A stretch of DNA of 64,000 nt from Oxalobacteraceae bacterium (GCA_021299035.1 JAJTGD010000017.1:1-64000), one strand, 5' to 3'; positions 16,681-26,840 are shown, counted from the first letter of the stretch. The notes: generated from the letters alone by a model not told the origin. A program made the numbers and translations.

Positions 16681-19290
16681 TCAAGCTGCCAGAAGTTGAC
16701 GCAACACAAACGGCAAGATGCCGCCGTGACGGTAGTAATCGACTTCAATCGGCGTATCGATTCGCAGTAGTAATTTCACATGCTGGGTCTGGCCATTGGC
16801 ACGATGAATCACCAGTGTCACATTTTGCTGCGGCTTGATATCTTGCTCAAGACCGATCAGATCGAAGCGTTCATCACCCGTTATATTCAGCGATTGCACG
16901 CTATCGCTGCCGATGAACTGCAAGGGCAACACACCCATGCCGACCAGATTAGAGCGGTGGATACGTTCGAAAGAGCGTGCGATAACGGCTTTTACACCGA
17001 GTAGTTGTGTGCCTTTAGCAGCCCAGTCACGCGACGATCCGGTACCGTACTCCTCGCCAGCGAACACCATGGTAGGTACATCATCATGTACGTACTTCAT
17101 GGCGGCGTCGTAGATCGACATCTGTTCGCCGCTTGGCTGATGAATGGTGATGCCGCCTTCAACGCGCGAGCCATCGGCCTTGGTCGGGATCATCAGGTTT
17201 TTGATGCGGACATTGGCGAAGGTGCCGCGCATCATGATTTCATGATTGCCACGACGCGAGCCATACGAGTTGAAGTCTGCTTTCAACACACCATGCTCAA
17301 TCAACCATTTACCTGCAGGGCTGCTGTCTTTGATCGATCCGGCAGGGGAGATGTGATCGGTGGTGATCGAATCGCCAAACACGCCGAGTGCGCGTGCACC
17401 AGCGATGCCGGTGGCAGCCGCTTTGGGTTGCATGGCGAAGTCTTGGAAGAACGGTGGCTCGGCGATATAGGTAGACTTTGGCCAGTTGTAGACCTGACCC
17501 TCGGCCACACCTTGAATCTGCTCCCACAACTTGCCGGGAGCGCCTTTGACGTCGGCATAGTTACGCTTAAACGTGTCTGCGTTCATGGCGAACTTCATGA
17601 GCTTGTTGATCTCTTCCGAGCTTGGCCAGATGTCGCCGATATAAATATCACGGCCCTTGGCATCTTTGCCCAGCGGCTGGGTCATGAGATCAACGGTGAC
17701 ATTACCGGCGATGGCATAGGCCACCACCAGAGGCGGCGAAGCTAGGAAGTTGGCGCGGATGTTTGGATGAATACGCGCTTCGAAATTACGGTTACCCGAC
17801 AACACGGCGGCAGCAACCACATCGTTTTTAACGATGGCCTCGTTGAAGGCCGGGGTCAGATCGCCGGCATTGCCGATGCAGGTGGTGCAACCATAAGCGG
17901 TGACGCCGAAGCCAAGCTCTTCGAGGTAGGGCAACAAGCCAGCACCAGCAGCCAGCAGCACGCTCGGATTAGAGGTATTCGTGCAGGAAGTGATTGCAGC
18001 GATCAGCACATCACCGTTGCGCAGACTGACGCCGTCGCTGGTCGTGTAGCTTGCGTCAAGATCTTCAGGTTTTTTATTGAAGCCATTGTCTGCTACTGGC
18101 TTGGCGAACAAATCTTTGAAGGTGTCTTTGACGTGACCGATTTCGATACGGTCTTGCGGGCGCTTGGGTCCAGCCAGTGACGGCGCGACTTTGGACAGGT
18201 CGAGGCTGAGTTCTTTGCTGTAATCGATCTGCCCTTTTTTCGGAATGCCGAAAAGGTTTTGGGCTTTGAAGTAGGCCTCGAAAGCATCGATCTCGGCTTT
18301 GGTGCGGCCGGTGCCATGGAAGTAATCAATCGTGGCTGCATCGACCGGGAAAAAGCCCATGGTGGCACCGTACTCCGGCGCCATGTTGGCAATGGTGGCG
18401 CGATCGGTGAGCGAGAGTGAGGCTGTGCCTTCACCAAAAAACTCAACAAACTTGCCAACGACTTTTTCTTTGCGCAGCATCTCGGTGATGGTGAGCACCA
18501 GATCGGTCGCGGTAACGCCTTCGCGCAGCACGCCCGTCAGGTTAACGCCGACCACATCTGGCGTGAGGAAGTAGACAGGCTGACCGAGCATACCTGCTTC
18601 AGCCTCGATACCACCAACGCCCCAACCGACCACACCGATGCCGTTAATCATCGTGGTGTGAGAATCGGTGCCGACCAAGGTGTCGGGGTAGTAGACACCG
18701 TTTTTATGGTGGACGCCGCGCGCCAGGTATTCCAAGTTCACCTGATGAACAATGCCAAAGCCCGGTGGCACCACACCGAAGGTGTCAAATGCCTGCATGC
18801 CCCATTTCATGAACTGGTAGCGCTCGTTATTGCGCTGAAACTCGAGTTTCATGTTCAGGTCGAGTGCATTTTTTTCGCGGAAGTGATCGATCTGCACCGA
18901 GTGATCCACCACCAAATCCACAGGTACTAATGGCTCAATATTCTTTGGGTTCTTACCCATCTTCGATGCAACGCCGCGCATTGCAGCCAAGTCGGCCAGC
19001 AACGGTACACCGGTGAAATCCTGTAGTACGACGCGCGCAACAACAAACGGGATCTCGTCGGTGCGGTCTGCTTTGGGTTTCCAGTTGGCCAGCTGGCGTA
19101 CATGGGCTTCGGTGACCTTGTTGCCGTCGCAGTTGCGCAGCACGGATTCGAGCACGATACGAATCGACACCGGGAGACGTTCGATATTCACGCCGAGCGC
19201 TTTTTGTAGGGCAGGGAGTGAGTGAAACTTCCCTTTATGGGAGCCGGAAATTGTGAACTCTTTGAGCGTATCCAGCGGATGGTGCGACAT
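16681..19290 (-). CDS. acnA: aconitate hydratase A with internal 34-residue deletion
   Basis: 869 residues from ATG at 19290 ([12 protein letters not shown]), preceded by AGAGGAGAACAC. It matches AcnA/IRP1-type aconitase over the whole length and should interconvert citrate and isocitrate. The three [4Fe-4S] cysteines are present: C436 (ITSCTNTSN), C468 and C471 (GCTTCIG). The first and second are only 32 residues apart, whereas E. coli AcnA has C435 and C501, 66 apart. The missing 34 residues are the very conserved block after SVLLAAG that includes the KTSLAPGS segment with substrate-binding arginines. The junction is near 17941 and the frame is kept. If real, the enzyme should be inactive. 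Confidence 0.9.
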   Translation of the reverse strand: MSHHPLDTLKEFTISGSHKGKFHSLPALQKALGVNIERLPVSIRIVLESVLRNCDGNKVTEAHVRQLANWKPKADRTDEIPFVVARVVLQDFTGVPLLADLAAMRGVASKMGKNPKNIEPLVPVDLVVDHSVQIDHFREKNALDLNMKLEFQRNNERYQFMKWGMQAFDTFGVVPPGFGIVHQVNLEYLARGVHHKNGVYYPDTLVGTDSHTTMINGIGVVGWGVGGIEAEAGMLGQPVYFLTPDVVGVNLTGVLREGVTATDLVLTITEMLRKEKVVGKFVEFFGEGTASLSLTDRATIANMAPEYGATMGFFPVDAATIDYFHGTGRTKAEIDAFEAYFKAQNLFGIPKKGQIDYSKELSLDLSKVAPSLAGPKRPQDRIEIGHVKDTFKDLFAKPVADNGFNKKPEDLDASYTTSDGVSLRNGDVLIAAITSCTNTSNPSVLLAAGAGLLPYLEELGFGVTAYGCTTCIGNAGDLTPAFNEAIVKNDVVAAAVLSGNRNFEARIHPNIRANFLASPPLVVAYAIAGNVTVDLMTQPLGKDAKGRDIYIGDIWPSSEEINKLMKFAMNADTFKRNYADVKGAPGKLWEQIQGVAEGQVYNWPKSTYIAEPPFFQDFAMQPKAAATGIAGARALGVFGDSITTDHISPAGSIKDSSPAGKWLIEHGVLKADFNSYGSRRGNHEIMMRGTFANVRIKNLMIPTKADGSRVEGGITIHQPSGEQMSIYDAAMKYVHDDVPTMVFAGEEYGTGSSRDWAAKGTQLLGVKAVIARSFERIHRSNLVGMGVLPLQFIGSDSVQSLNITGDERFDLIGLEQDIKPQQNVTLVIHRANGQTQHVKLLLRIDTPIEVDYYRHGGILPFVLRQLLAA

Positions 19291-19383
19291 GTGTTCTCCT
19301 CTTTTTCGAAAAGGCTGAAAGCCTGTCAAAGTTAATCCTTGGCGGACCGCAGGCAGCGGACCCTACGCTGCCAACAGTCGCAC

Positions 19384-19713
19384 TCAGCGAACGGTTGGGC
19401 CGCCCGCAATCTTGCAGTCGCTGACGATGGGTTCACCCTTGCTGCCATCGAGCAGCATGGATTTGCTCGGGATGCTGATCCAGATTAGGCGGCTGGCGGG
19501 ATCCTCGAAACGCTGTACCCCGGTGGTCGTACCAACGCGTTGCATCCGGTAGGTTCTGCCACGCCAGATCAGGTCAATCACGCTATCACTGACTACGTCC
19601 CCACCCACAAAAACCGGTTGTGCACGTTCGCACATCAAGTCAGCGGTAGATGAATGAGCCTGCCCAATCCAAAACAAGCAAAGCAACAGCACCAACGAAA
19701 AACGGTTCGGCAT
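19384..19713 (-). CDS. exported MliC-like (lysozyme-inhibitor-like) protein
   Basis: 109 residues with a strong AGGAGG site before the ATG. A signal peptide (about 1-22) ends near AHSSTAD and has no lipobox. The mature part has two cysteines (DLMC near the N-terminus and SDC near the C-terminus) and a small beta pattern, IDLIWRGRTYRMQRV, TGVQRFEDPA, LIWISI, that resembles MliC/PliC periplasmic inhibitors of C-type lysozyme. The usual SGxxY and WxKG core residues are not conserved, so inhibition is uncertain. It lies between acnA and mdh with no operon partner. Confidence 0.55.
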   Translation of the reverse strand: MPNRFSLVLLLCLFWIGQAHSSTADLMCERAQPVFVGGDVVSDSVIDLIWRGRTYRMQRVGTTTGVQRFEDPASRLIWISIPSKSMLLDGSKGEPIVSDCKIAGGPTVR

Positions 19714-19903
19714 ACAACCTCCTGCGGAGTGGGTTGAATCTGAACTGGCGCCGCATTCTGTTGCAGCTGCGCCTTACCCTATGTTTACCGAACCGGATTA
19801 GGACTCGGCAAACCCCTGTTACAACGCATCTTTTACCGCATGGTACCGGCTTGCGGCCGGGAATGACAAAGTAGGGCAGGTTGGTGCTGTGCTATCCGTG
19901 TAT

Positions 19904-20893
19904 TCAGGGCAGCAGATGTTTCACGCCATCGCGTTCTTCTTGCAACTCTTTCAACGTCAGCGCGATACGTTCTTGTGAGAAGGCATCGATGTCCAGCCCC
20001 TGAACAATCTCGTACTCGCCGTTGTTCGTGGTGACTGGGAAGCCGAACATGGTGTCTTTCGGGATGCCATACGAGCCATCAGACGGGATGCCCATCGTGG
20101 TCCATTTGCCGTGCGTGCCCAGCACCCAGTCACGTACGTGGTCAATTGCTGCATTGGCTGCGGATGCAGCAGAAGACAAGCCCCGCGCCTCAATAATCGC
20201 AGCGCCGCGTTTGCCGACGGTTGGCAAGAAAACATCTTTGTTCCATGCATCGTCGTTGATCATTTGCCTCACTGAGTGGCCGTCGATGGTCGCAAAGCGA
20301 TAGTCGGCGTACATAGTGGGCGAGTGATTGCCCCAGACGCAGAGCTTCTCGATCGATGCAACGGGCTTGCCAGTTTTAGTCGCGATCTGCGATAGCGCGC
20401 GGTTGTGATCGAGGCGCAGCATGGCGGTGAAGTTTTTAGCGGGCAGGCTAGGGGCCGACTTCATTGCGATGTAGGCATTCGTGTTGGCCGGATTGCCAAC
20501 CACGAGCACCTTGACATTGCGAGAGGCCACCGCATCCAGCGCTTTGCCCTGTACCGTAAAAATCTGTGCATTCGCTTCCAGCAAATCCTTGCGCTCCATT
20601 CCAGGTCCGCGTGGACGTGCACCGACCAGCAGCGCAACATCAGCGTCTTTGAAGGCGGTCATCGGGTCAGCGTGTGCTGTCATCCCGGCAAGAAGCGGGA
20701 AGGCGCAGTCGTCGACTTCCATCATCACGCCTTTCAGCGCTTTCTGTGCCTTTTCGTCGGGGATCTCGAGCAACTGCAGGATGACGGGCTGGTCCTTGCC
20801 CAGCATGTCGCCATTGGCAATGCGGAACAGCAGGGAATAGCCGATTTGACCCGCGGCGCCAGTGACGGCAACTCGCATGGGAGTTTTTGACAT
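19904..20893 (-). CDS. mdh: malate dehydrogenase
   Basis: 329 residues, the length of the cytosolic-type (type 2) bacterial enzyme. NAD-binding motif GAAGQIG at about 11-17; substrate arginines in [10 protein letters not shown] and LRLDHNRA; catalytic histidine in WGNHSPT; GSYGIP near the C-terminus. It oxidises malate to oxaloacetate. It is transcribed divergently from gntR with a well-formed promoter at 20998-20970 and an adjacent palindrome, so the two genes probably share control. Confidence 0.97.
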   Translation of the reverse strand: MSKTPMRVAVTGAAGQIGYSLLFRIANGDMLGKDQPVILQLLEIPDEKAQKALKGVMMEVDDCAFPLLAGMTAHADPMTAFKDADVALLVGARPRGPGMERKDLLEANAQIFTVQGKALDAVASRNVKVLVVGNPANTNAYIAMKSAPSLPAKNFTAMLRLDHNRALSQIATKTGKPVASIEKLCVWGNHSPTMYADYRFATIDGHSVRQMINDDAWNKDVFLPTVGKRGAAIIEARGLSSAASAANAAIDHVRDWVLGTHGKWTTMGIPSDGSYGIPKDTMFGFPVTTNNGEYEIVQGLDIDAFSQERIALTLKELQEERDGVKHLLP

Positions 20894-20969
20894 GGTAGAT
20901 CTCCGGTCTGGTGGATTAAGCGAAACAGCTGCGCGGGCCTAAGGTACAGCACCCGAAAACTTGGTCGCG

Positions 20970-20998
20970 AGTTTAGGGGCGCAATATGATGCTGTCAA
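20970..20998 (-). promoter_or_regulatory. mdh promoter
   Basis: On the minus strand TTGACA (20998-20993), exactly 17 nt, then TAAACT (20975-20970). The -35 is perfect. The palindrome at 21012-21023 begins 14 nt upstream of the -35, a location suited to activation or wrapping rather than direct blocking of mdh. Confidence 0.75.
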
Positions 20999-21004
20999 TC
21001 TACC

Positions 21005-21023
21005 TCTTATATCTTATATAAGA
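21005..21023. promoter_or_regulatory. palindromic operator between mdh and gntR
   Basis: TCTTATATAAGA at 21012-21023 is a perfect 12-bp palindrome, and TCTTATAT is repeated in direct orientation at 21005-21012. For gntR, CTGTCA (20992-20997) and TATATA (21015-21020) have a 17-nt spacer, so the palindrome covers the likely gntR -10. Autorepression by the GntR protein is the simplest reading. Confidence 0.65.
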
Positions 21024-21080
21024 CATCATACTCATTAATCTTCTGGACGTTGGGCAACGTCTGTGGTGAAATGACGCGCA

Positions 21081-21863
21081 ATGAGTCAGACCCTAAACCC
21101 ACCGCTTCCCAGCGTGCCGGCGGCGAGTGCCGGCACCGGTTTGTCATCGCCGACTTTCAGTCCGCTTTATCAGCAGATTAAGTCCCTAATATTGCTAAGT
21201 TTGCAATCAGGTGAGTGGAAGCCGGGTGAGTTGATTCCGAGTGAGGTAGAACTCGCCCTGCGCTACAAAGTCAGCCAGGGCACGGTCAGGAAGGCCATCG
21301 ACGAGCTTTCTGCGGAGAATCTGGTGGTGCGGCGGCAGGGCAAGGGGACGTTTGTCGCCACGCATCATGAGGCGAAGGTCCAGTTTCGCTTTCTGAAGCT
21401 AATGCCCGATAACGGCGACGCGCATCAAGCTGAAAACCGCATTATTGAGGTAAAGCGCCTGCGCGGTCCCGCCGAAGTGGCACGCGCGCTCGATATCAAG
21501 GCGGGCGATTCGGTGGTGTACATCAAGCGCGTGCAATCTTTCGATAGCGCTCCCATCATTCTGGAAGAGATTTGGCTGCCAGGTGTTCTGTTCAAGGGGC
21601 TGACTGCGGAGAGGCTAGCAGAGTACAAAGGCCCGATGTACGGCCTGTTCGAGACAGAGTTCGGTACGCAAATGATTCATGCAACCGAGAAGCTGAAGGC
21701 TGCGCTGGCTGATGATTCAGTGGCTGCAACGCTGCTTGTGGCTCGAGGCACCCCGGTGCTCAGTATTGAGCGTGTCGCGTTTACCTATGGTGAGCGCCCG
21801 GTTGAGTTGCGCAGAGCAATCTACCTGACCGCTCAGCACCACTACCATAACGAACTGAGCTAG
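21081..21863 (+). CDS. GntR-family (HutC type) regulator of the TCA cluster
   Basis: 260 residues. N-terminal winged helix (about 25-95: PLYQQIKSLIL, GELIPSEVELALRYKVSQGTV, RRQGKGTFV) followed by a UTRA effector-binding domain (about 110-250), the HutC subfamily layout. Its position between divergent mdh and the sdhCDAB-gltA genes is typical of betaproteobacteria and points to control of TCA genes by a small carboxylate, but the ligand cannot be read from the sequence. Its own promoter appears to overlap the palindrome at 21012. Confidence 0.88.
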   Translation: MSQTLNPPLPSVPAASAGTGLSSPTFSPLYQQIKSLILLSLQSGEWKPGELIPSEVELALRYKVSQGTVRKAIDELSAENLVVRRQGKGTFVATHHEAKVQFRFLKLMPDNGDAHQAENRIIEVKRLRGPAEVARALDIKAGDSVVYIKRVQSFDSAPIILEEIWLPGVLFKGLTAERLAEYKGPMYGLFETEFGTQMIHATEKLKAALADDSVAATLLVARGTPVLSIERVAFTYGERPVELRRAIYLTAQHHYHNELS

Positions 21864-22005
21864 ACCCGCAATTAATGATGTTAACAAGGTGACAAAGACC
21901 ATTTCGGCGACAGATGGGCGCTGAACTGTCGACACAGATAGAATTCGGAAAGTTCACGAAAACACGCTGAAACAGATTCGGCCAGAAACGCTGGAGAAAA
22001 CACCG

Positions 22006-22410
22006 ATGTCCGACGCCGCCGCACGCAAACGCTTCACCAATATCCACGTCACGCAGATTATTCGTTATCGGCTACCAGCTTCCGGGATGGTGTCGATTTT
22101 GCATCGAATCAGTGGCGCACTGATGTTCCTGTTACTTCCTTTCGTGCTGTTCTTGTTCGACAAATCGATTACTTCCGAAATCTCTTTCGAGTTTTTCAGA
22201 GGCTATGTGAGCCACCCGCTGGTCAAGCTGGCGATACTGGCACTGAGCTGGGCCTACCTGCATCATTTCATCGCAGGTATTCGGCACCTGGTGATGGATA
22301 TGCACATCGGTCTGTCCAAGCACGAGACTGTTAAATCCGCATGGGTAGTGCTCATCATCAGCGGTGTCCTGACCTTGCTGGTGGCAATGAAACTGTTCGG
22401 GGTGATCTGA
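22006..22410 (+). CDS. sdhC: succinate dehydrogenase cytochrome b556 subunit
   Basis: 134 residues with three transmembrane helices (about 30-52, 66-90, 108-132). The family motif near the first helix (ASGMVSILHRISGALMF) carries the quinone-site Ser/His/Arg, and the second helix segment AYLHHFIAGIRHL supplies the haem b histidine. GGAG precedes the ATG. It anchors complex II and passes electrons to ubiquinone. The stop is 1 nt before sdhD. Confidence 0.95.
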   Translation: MSDAAARKRFTNIHVTQIIRYRLPASGMVSILHRISGALMFLLLPFVLFLFDKSITSEISFEFFRGYVSHPLVKLAILALSWAYLHHFIAGIRHLVMDMHIGLSKHETVKSAWVVLIISGVLTLLVAMKLFGVI

Positions 22411-22411
22411 T

Positions 22412-22777
22412 ATGGCAGACAATAATATCGGTGCAAAGCGCGTTGTCGTCGGCGCTCACTACGGGCTGCGCGATTGGCTCGCGCAACGTGTCACTGCAGT
22501 CGTGATGGCGGTGTTTACGGTGGTGACGCTGGTCTTGTTTTTAGGTGCGTCGGATTTTAGTTATGAAGGGTGGGCCGGGCTGTTTGCACAGCAGTGGTTC
22601 AAGATTCTGGCATTCGTCACCTTCCTTGCTATGTATTACCACGTCTGGGTTGGCATTCGAGACATTTGGATGGACTACATCAAGCCAGTCGGTATTCGAC
22701 TTACGCTGCAAGTATTCACCATCCTCTGGCTGCTCGCCTGTGCCGGCTGGACCGTACAGATTCTTTGGAGAGTGTGA
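22412..22777 (+). CDS. sdhD: succinate dehydrogenase membrane anchor subunit
   Basis: 121 residues, three membrane helices (about 22-45, 58-80, 92-117). The N-terminal RVVVGAHYGLRDWLAQR and the helix segment MYYHVWVGIRDIWMDY are typical of proteobacterial SdhD, with the haem-side histidine in YHVWVG. It pairs with SdhC to bind haem b and the quinone. It ends 2 nt before the sdhA start. Confidence 0.95.
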   Translation: MADNNIGAKRVVVGAHYGLRDWLAQRVTAVVMAVFTVVTLVLFLGASDFSYEGWAGLFAQQWFKILAFVTFLAMYYHVWVGIRDIWMDYIKPVGIRLTLQVFTILWLLACAGWTVQILWRV

Positions 22778-22779
22778 TC

Positions 22780-24555
22780 GTGACTGCCATTAAATCTTCC
22801 ATCGCGCGTCGTCGTTTCGATGCGGTTGTTATCGGCGCAGGTGGTTCCGGCATGCGCGCTTCGCTGCAACTGGCTGAGGCCGGTCTGTCGGTGGCTGTGC
22901 TGTCGAAGGTATTCCCGACACGCTCTCACACGGTTGCTGCTCAGGGTGGTGTCGGTGCTGCGCTCGGCAATATGTCAGAGGACAGCTGGTACTGGCATAT
23001 GTTCGATACCGTCAAGGGTTCCGATTATCTCGGCGACCAAGACGCGATCGAATTCATGTGCCGCGAGGCGCCCAAGGTCGTGTACGAGATGGAGCACTTT
23101 GGCATGCCGTTCGACCGCAATCCGGACGGCACCATCTATCAGCGTCCGTTCGGCGGTCACACCGCAAATTTTGGCGAGAAACCAGTGCAACGCGCCTGTG
23201 CGGCTGCCGATCGTACTGGTCACGCCATGCTGCACACGCTGTATCAGCGCAATGTGCGTGCAAAAACGCATTTCTTCGTTGAGTGGATGGCGATCGATCT
23301 GATTCGCAATCAGCAAGGCGATGTGGTTGGTGTGGTGGCGTTGGAAATGGAAACCGGTGAGCTGGCCATCCTGGAGGCAAAAACCACGGTATTTGCAACC
23401 GGCGGTGCTGGTCGTATCTGGGCCGCATCGACCAATGCGTTCATCAATACCGGCGACGGTATGGGCATGGCCGCACGTGCTGGCTTGCCGCTGGAAGATA
23501 TGGAGTTCTGGCAGTTTCACCCGACCGGTGTTGCCGGTGCGGGTGTGCTGATTACCGAAGGCGTTCGCGGTGAGGGCGGTATTCTCATCAACAGCAACGG
23601 CGAGCGATTCATGGAACGCTACGCGCCGACGCTGAAAGATCTGGCGCCACGTGATTTCGTGTCGCGCTCGATGGACCAAGAGATCAAAGAAGGTCGTGGT
23701 TGCGGTCCGAACAAAGACCATGTGTTGCTCGATCTGCGTCATATAGGTGCCGACACTATTCGCAAACGTCTGCCTTCGATTTTGGAGATCGGTCACAAGT
23801 TTGCAAACGTCGACGCGACCAAAGAGCCCATTCCAGTCGTGCCGACCATTCATTACCAGATGGGTGGCATCCCGACCAATATCCATGGTCAGGTGGTCGC
23901 GCCGAAAAACGGTACCCAAGAGATCGTCAATGGGCTGTATGCGATTGGTGAATGTGCTTGCGTCTCGGTGCATGGCGCCAACCGTCTTGGTACCAACTCA
24001 TTGCTCGACCTGTTGGTGTTTGGTCGTGCAGCGGGTAACCATATCGTGGCGTCTAAGTTGAAAGAGCAAAGCCATCACGATCTACCAGCCGATGGTGCTG
24101 ACATGGCGCTCGAACGTTTGGCGCATTTGGAATCGTCCAATGGCAGCGAGCGCGTGCAGACGGTTGCCAGCGACATTCGCAAAGTGATGCAGCGACACTG
24201 TGGTGTGTTCAGGTCTCAGGCGCTGCTCGATGAAGGCGTGGCGATGATCGCTGAGCTCGACGAGCGCCGTAAGCATGTCTCGTTTAAAGACAAGTCGAAA
24301 GTGTTCAATACTGCGCGCGTCGAAGCGCTCGAACTGGATAACCTCATCGAGACTGCGAAGGCCACGATGTACTCTGCAGCCGCTCGCCATGAGTCGCGCG
24401 GTGCACACGCGCACAGCGACTATCCACAGCGCGATGATGAGCAATGGATGAAACACACCTTGTGGTTCTCGGAGGGCAATCGTCTCGACTACAAGCCGGT
24501 GGTCACCAAACCACTGACGGTAGAGACTTTCAAGCCCAAGGCCCGTACTTTCTGA
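22780..24555 (+). CDS. sdhA: succinate dehydrogenase flavoprotein subunit
   Basis: 591 residues from GTG at 22780, with GGAG at 22767-22770. A GTG at 22774 is too close to that site, and an open frame further upstream lies inside sdhD. FAD-binding GAGGSGM (near residue 20), the histidine for covalent FAD in RSHTVAAQGG, the active-site HPTG region and the capping domain are all present at normal length. It oxidises succinate to fumarate. It needs SdhE (encoded at 25191) for flavinylation and SdhB for electron exit, but sdhB next door is broken. Confidence 0.97.
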   Translation: MTAIKSSIARRRFDAVVIGAGGSGMRASLQLAEAGLSVAVLSKVFPTRSHTVAAQGGVGAALGNMSEDSWYWHMFDTVKGSDYLGDQDAIEFMCREAPKVVYEMEHFGMPFDRNPDGTIYQRPFGGHTANFGEKPVQRACAAADRTGHAMLHTLYQRNVRAKTHFFVEWMAIDLIRNQQGDVVGVVALEMETGELAILEAKTTVFATGGAGRIWAASTNAFINTGDGMGMAARAGLPLEDMEFWQFHPTGVAGAGVLITEGVRGEGGILINSNGERFMERYAPTLKDLAPRDFVSRSMDQEIKEGRGCGPNKDHVLLDLRHIGADTIRKRLPSILEIGHKFANVDATKEPIPVVPTIHYQMGGIPTNIHGQVVAPKNGTQEIVNGLYAIGECACVSVHGANRLGTNSLLDLLVFGRAAGNHIVASKLKEQSHHDLPADGADMALERLAHLESSNGSERVQTVASDIRKVMQRHCGVFRSQALLDEGVAMIAELDERRKHVSFKDKSKVFNTARVEALELDNLIETAKATMYSAAARHESRGAHAHSDYPQRDDEQWMKHTLWFSEGNRLDYKPVVTKPLTVETFKPKARTF

Positions 24556-24571
24556 TCGCAGGACATTGAAT

Positions 24572-25188
24572 ATGCCACGCACAGTCAAATTTCAGATCTA
24601 CCGCTACGATCCCGACAAGGATGCCAAGCCCTACATGCAGGATCTGACGGTCGAGTTGGACGATACCGACAAGATGCTGCTTGATGCGCTACAGCGTATC
24701 AAGGCTGATGTCGATGATTCTCTCGCGCTGCGGCGCTCCTGCCGCGAAGGTGTGTGCGGCTCGGACGCGATGAACATCAACGGCAAGAACGGGCTCGCTT
24801 GTACCACTAACCTTACCACTCGATCAAACCGTTCCTGATCAACGATACGCCGCCGCCCGAGCGTGAGCGTCTTCAGACGCCAGAGGAGCGTGAGGAACTT
24901 GACGGTTTGTACGAATGCATTCTGTGCGCCTGCTGCTCGACCTCATGCCCATCGTTCTGGTGGAATCCGGATAAATTCGTCGGGCCAGCGGGTCTGTTAC
25001 AAGCCTACCGCTTTATCGCGGATAGCCGCGATCAGGCCACCGGTGAGCGCCTCGATAATCTGGAAGATCCTTACCGTCTGTTCCGCTGTCACTCGATCAT
25101 GAACTGCGTCGATGTCTGCCCGAAGGGTTTGAATCCCAACCAGGCGATCGGCAAGATCAAGGAGCTGATGGTTCGTCGCGCTGTTTGA
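24572..25188 (+). pseudogene. sdhB: succinate dehydrogenase iron-sulfur subunit, disrupted by internal deletion and frameshift
   Basis: The first part (24572 to about 24813) encodes the N-terminal ferredoxin domain with all four [2Fe-2S] cysteines (CREGVCGSDAM ... LAC). The frame then stops at 24836-24838. The second part resumes in another frame at about 24814 ([11 protein letters not shown]) and carries the [4Fe-4S]/[3Fe-4S] domain (CILCACC, then [14 protein letters not shown]) to the normal end. The last [2Fe-2S] cysteine (24800) and first C-terminal cysteine (24916) are 116 nt apart, where the family has about 210-222. So about 95-105 nt, the linker with the PLPGLPV and DLIVDM segments, is absent. 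TACCACT occurs on both sides of the junction (24802-24808, 24814-24820). As it stands no functional SdhB can be made. Confidence 0.9.
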
Positions 25189-25190
25189 GT

Positions 25191-25463
25191 ATGGCGGACG
25201 TAAGGCATCAGGATGACCCAACCCGGCGCGCCCGACTCCGTTGGCGCAGTCGTCGTGGCTTGCTCGAAAATGATCTGATCCTGACCCGCTTCCTCGATGC
25301 GCATGAAATCGAGCTGACCGATGACGAGGTCGATGCGCTCACCCGGTTGCTTGAGCTTTCCGACAATGAGCTATTGGATCTGCTACTGGGTAGAACCGAA
25401 CCCGCTGACATGCTCGCGGCACCCAACGTGAGTGCCTTGCTAAGTAAACTACGCCAGGCCTAG
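25191..25463 (+). CDS. sdhE: succinate dehydrogenase flavinylation factor SdhE
   Basis: 90 residues from ATG at 25191, 2 nt after the sdhB stop. The RRGLLENDLIL segment carries the R-G-x-x-E-x-D motif of SdhE/YgfY (DUF339), the small five-helix protein that helps attach FAD to SdhA. Its place directly after sdhB in the sdh-gltA operon is typical for betaproteobacteria. Confidence 0.94.
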   Translation: MADVRHQDDPTRRARLRWRSRRGLLENDLILTRFLDAHEIELTDDEVDALTRLLELSDNELLDLLLGRTEPADMLAAPNVSALLSKLRQA

Positions 25464-25521
25464 CGAATGAATGACTTGTTCTTGTAATCGTTGACATATT
25501 TTTTGAGTTGAAGGTAACGCC

Positions 25522-26832
25522 ATGAAACAGTCCGATGTGAAAGCAACGCTCTCATTCTCCGATGGTTCGCCATCGGTTGAATTCCCCGTGTATGCCGGCT
25601 CGATTGGGCCAGACGTTCTGGACATCCGTAAGCTATACGGTGCGACGGGGATGTTCACCTACGACCCCGGATTCATGTCGACCGCTGCTTGTAATTCATC
25701 GATCACCTACATCGATGGCGATAAGGGCGAGCTGCTTTATCGCGGTTACCCGATCGAACAACTTGCGGTGAATTGCGACTTCCTGGAAACCTGCCACTTG
25801 CTGCTGCATGGCGAGCTGCCGAGCGCGACGCAGAAAACGGAGTTTGTCTCCACGGTGACGAATCACACCATGGTGCATGAGCAGATGCAGTTTTTCTTCC
25901 GTGGGTTCCGGCGCGATGCTCACCCGATGTCGGTGCTGGTCGGTACGGTGGGTGCGCTGGCGTCGTTCTACCACGACTCGCTCGACATCAATGATCCCAC
26001 GCACCGTGATGTATCGGCGATTCGCTTAGTAGCCAAGATGCCGACACTGGTGGCGATGGCGTACAAGTACTCGGTCGGTCAGCCGTTTGTCTATCCGCGT
26101 AATGACCTCTCTTTCAGCGCAAACTTCATGCGAATGATGTTTGCGACCCCGGCAGCGGATTACAAAGTCAATGATGTGTTGGTACGCGCGCTAGACCGTA
26201 TCCTGATCTTGCATGCTGACCATGAGCAGAATGCCTCAACATCGACCGTCCGACTGGCGGGCTCCTCGGGTGCGAATCCGTTTGCTTGTATCGCCGCGGG
26301 CATTGCCTGCTTGTGGGGCCCGGCACATGGTGGCGCGAATGAAGCGGCGCTTCAGATGCTGCAAGACATTCAGCGTGAGGGTGGTGTCGAGAAAATTGGC
26401 GAGTTCGTCGCCAAGGTCAAGGACAAGAACTCGAATGTGAAGCTGATGGGCTTCGGTCACCGCGTCTACAAGAACTACGATCCGCGTGCGAAGTTGATGC
26501 GCGAGACCTGCCACGAAGTGCTGAATGAACTGGGTCTGCAAAATGATCCTTTGTTCAAGCTGGCGATGGCGCTCGAGAAGATTGCATTGGAAGACGAATA
26601 CTTCGTGTCGCGCAAGCTGTACCCGAACGTCGACTTCTACTCCGGCATTGTGCAGTCGGCGCTCGGTATTCCGGTGTCACTGTTCACGGGTATTTTTGCG
26701 ATGGCCCGTACCGTCGGCTGGATCGCGCAGTGGAAGGAAATGATCTCCGATCCGGAGCAAAAGATCGGTCGCCCGCGCCAATTATTTGTCGGTTCGCCAC
26801 GTCGCGACGTGCCGCCGATGGCCAACCGGTAA
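25522..26832 (+). CDS. gltA: citrate synthase
   Basis: 436 residues, type II hexameric citrate synthase size, with no internal loss. N-terminal small beta domain (about 1-50) and then the helical core with the catalytic histidines in [12 protein letters not shown] and [13 protein letters not shown] and a later aspartate. It condenses acetyl-CoA with oxaloacetate. GAAGG precedes the ATG. A TTGACA at 25490-25495 has no matching -10, so transcription is probably from the sdh promoter. Confidence 0.97.
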   Translation: MKQSDVKATLSFSDGSPSVEFPVYAGSIGPDVLDIRKLYGATGMFTYDPGFMSTAACNSSITYIDGDKGELLYRGYPIEQLAVNCDFLETCHLLLHGELPSATQKTEFVSTVTNHTMVHEQMQFFFRGFRRDAHPMSVLVGTVGALASFYHDSLDINDPTHRDVSAIRLVAKMPTLVAMAYKYSVGQPFVYPRNDLSFSANFMRMMFATPAADYKVNDVLVRALDRILILHADHEQNASTSTVRLAGSSGANPFACIAAGIACLWGPAHGGANEAALQMLQDIQREGGVEKIGEFVAKVKDKNSNVKLMGFGHRVYKNYDPRAKLMRETCHEVLNELGLQNDPLFKLAMALEKIALEDEYFVSRKLYPNVDFYSGIVQSALGIPVSLFTGIFAMARTVGWIAQWKEMISDPEQKIGRPRQLFVGSPRRDVPPMANR

Positions 26833-26840
26833 CTGAAGTG

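Noticed and set aside
22570-22779. Long N-terminal extension of sdhA
   Set aside because: It is an alternative frame inside sdhD; GTG 22780 with its ribosome site gives the normal SdhA start.
22975-23973. 332-residue minus-strand frame inside sdhA
   Set aside because: Shadow of a strongly conserved gene caused by codon bias; no ribosome site or homology-like motifs.
24814-24838. Programmed frameshift or intron in sdhB
   Set aside because: About 95-105 nt of coding sequence are absent rather than interrupted, so neither a shift nor splicing would restore the protein.
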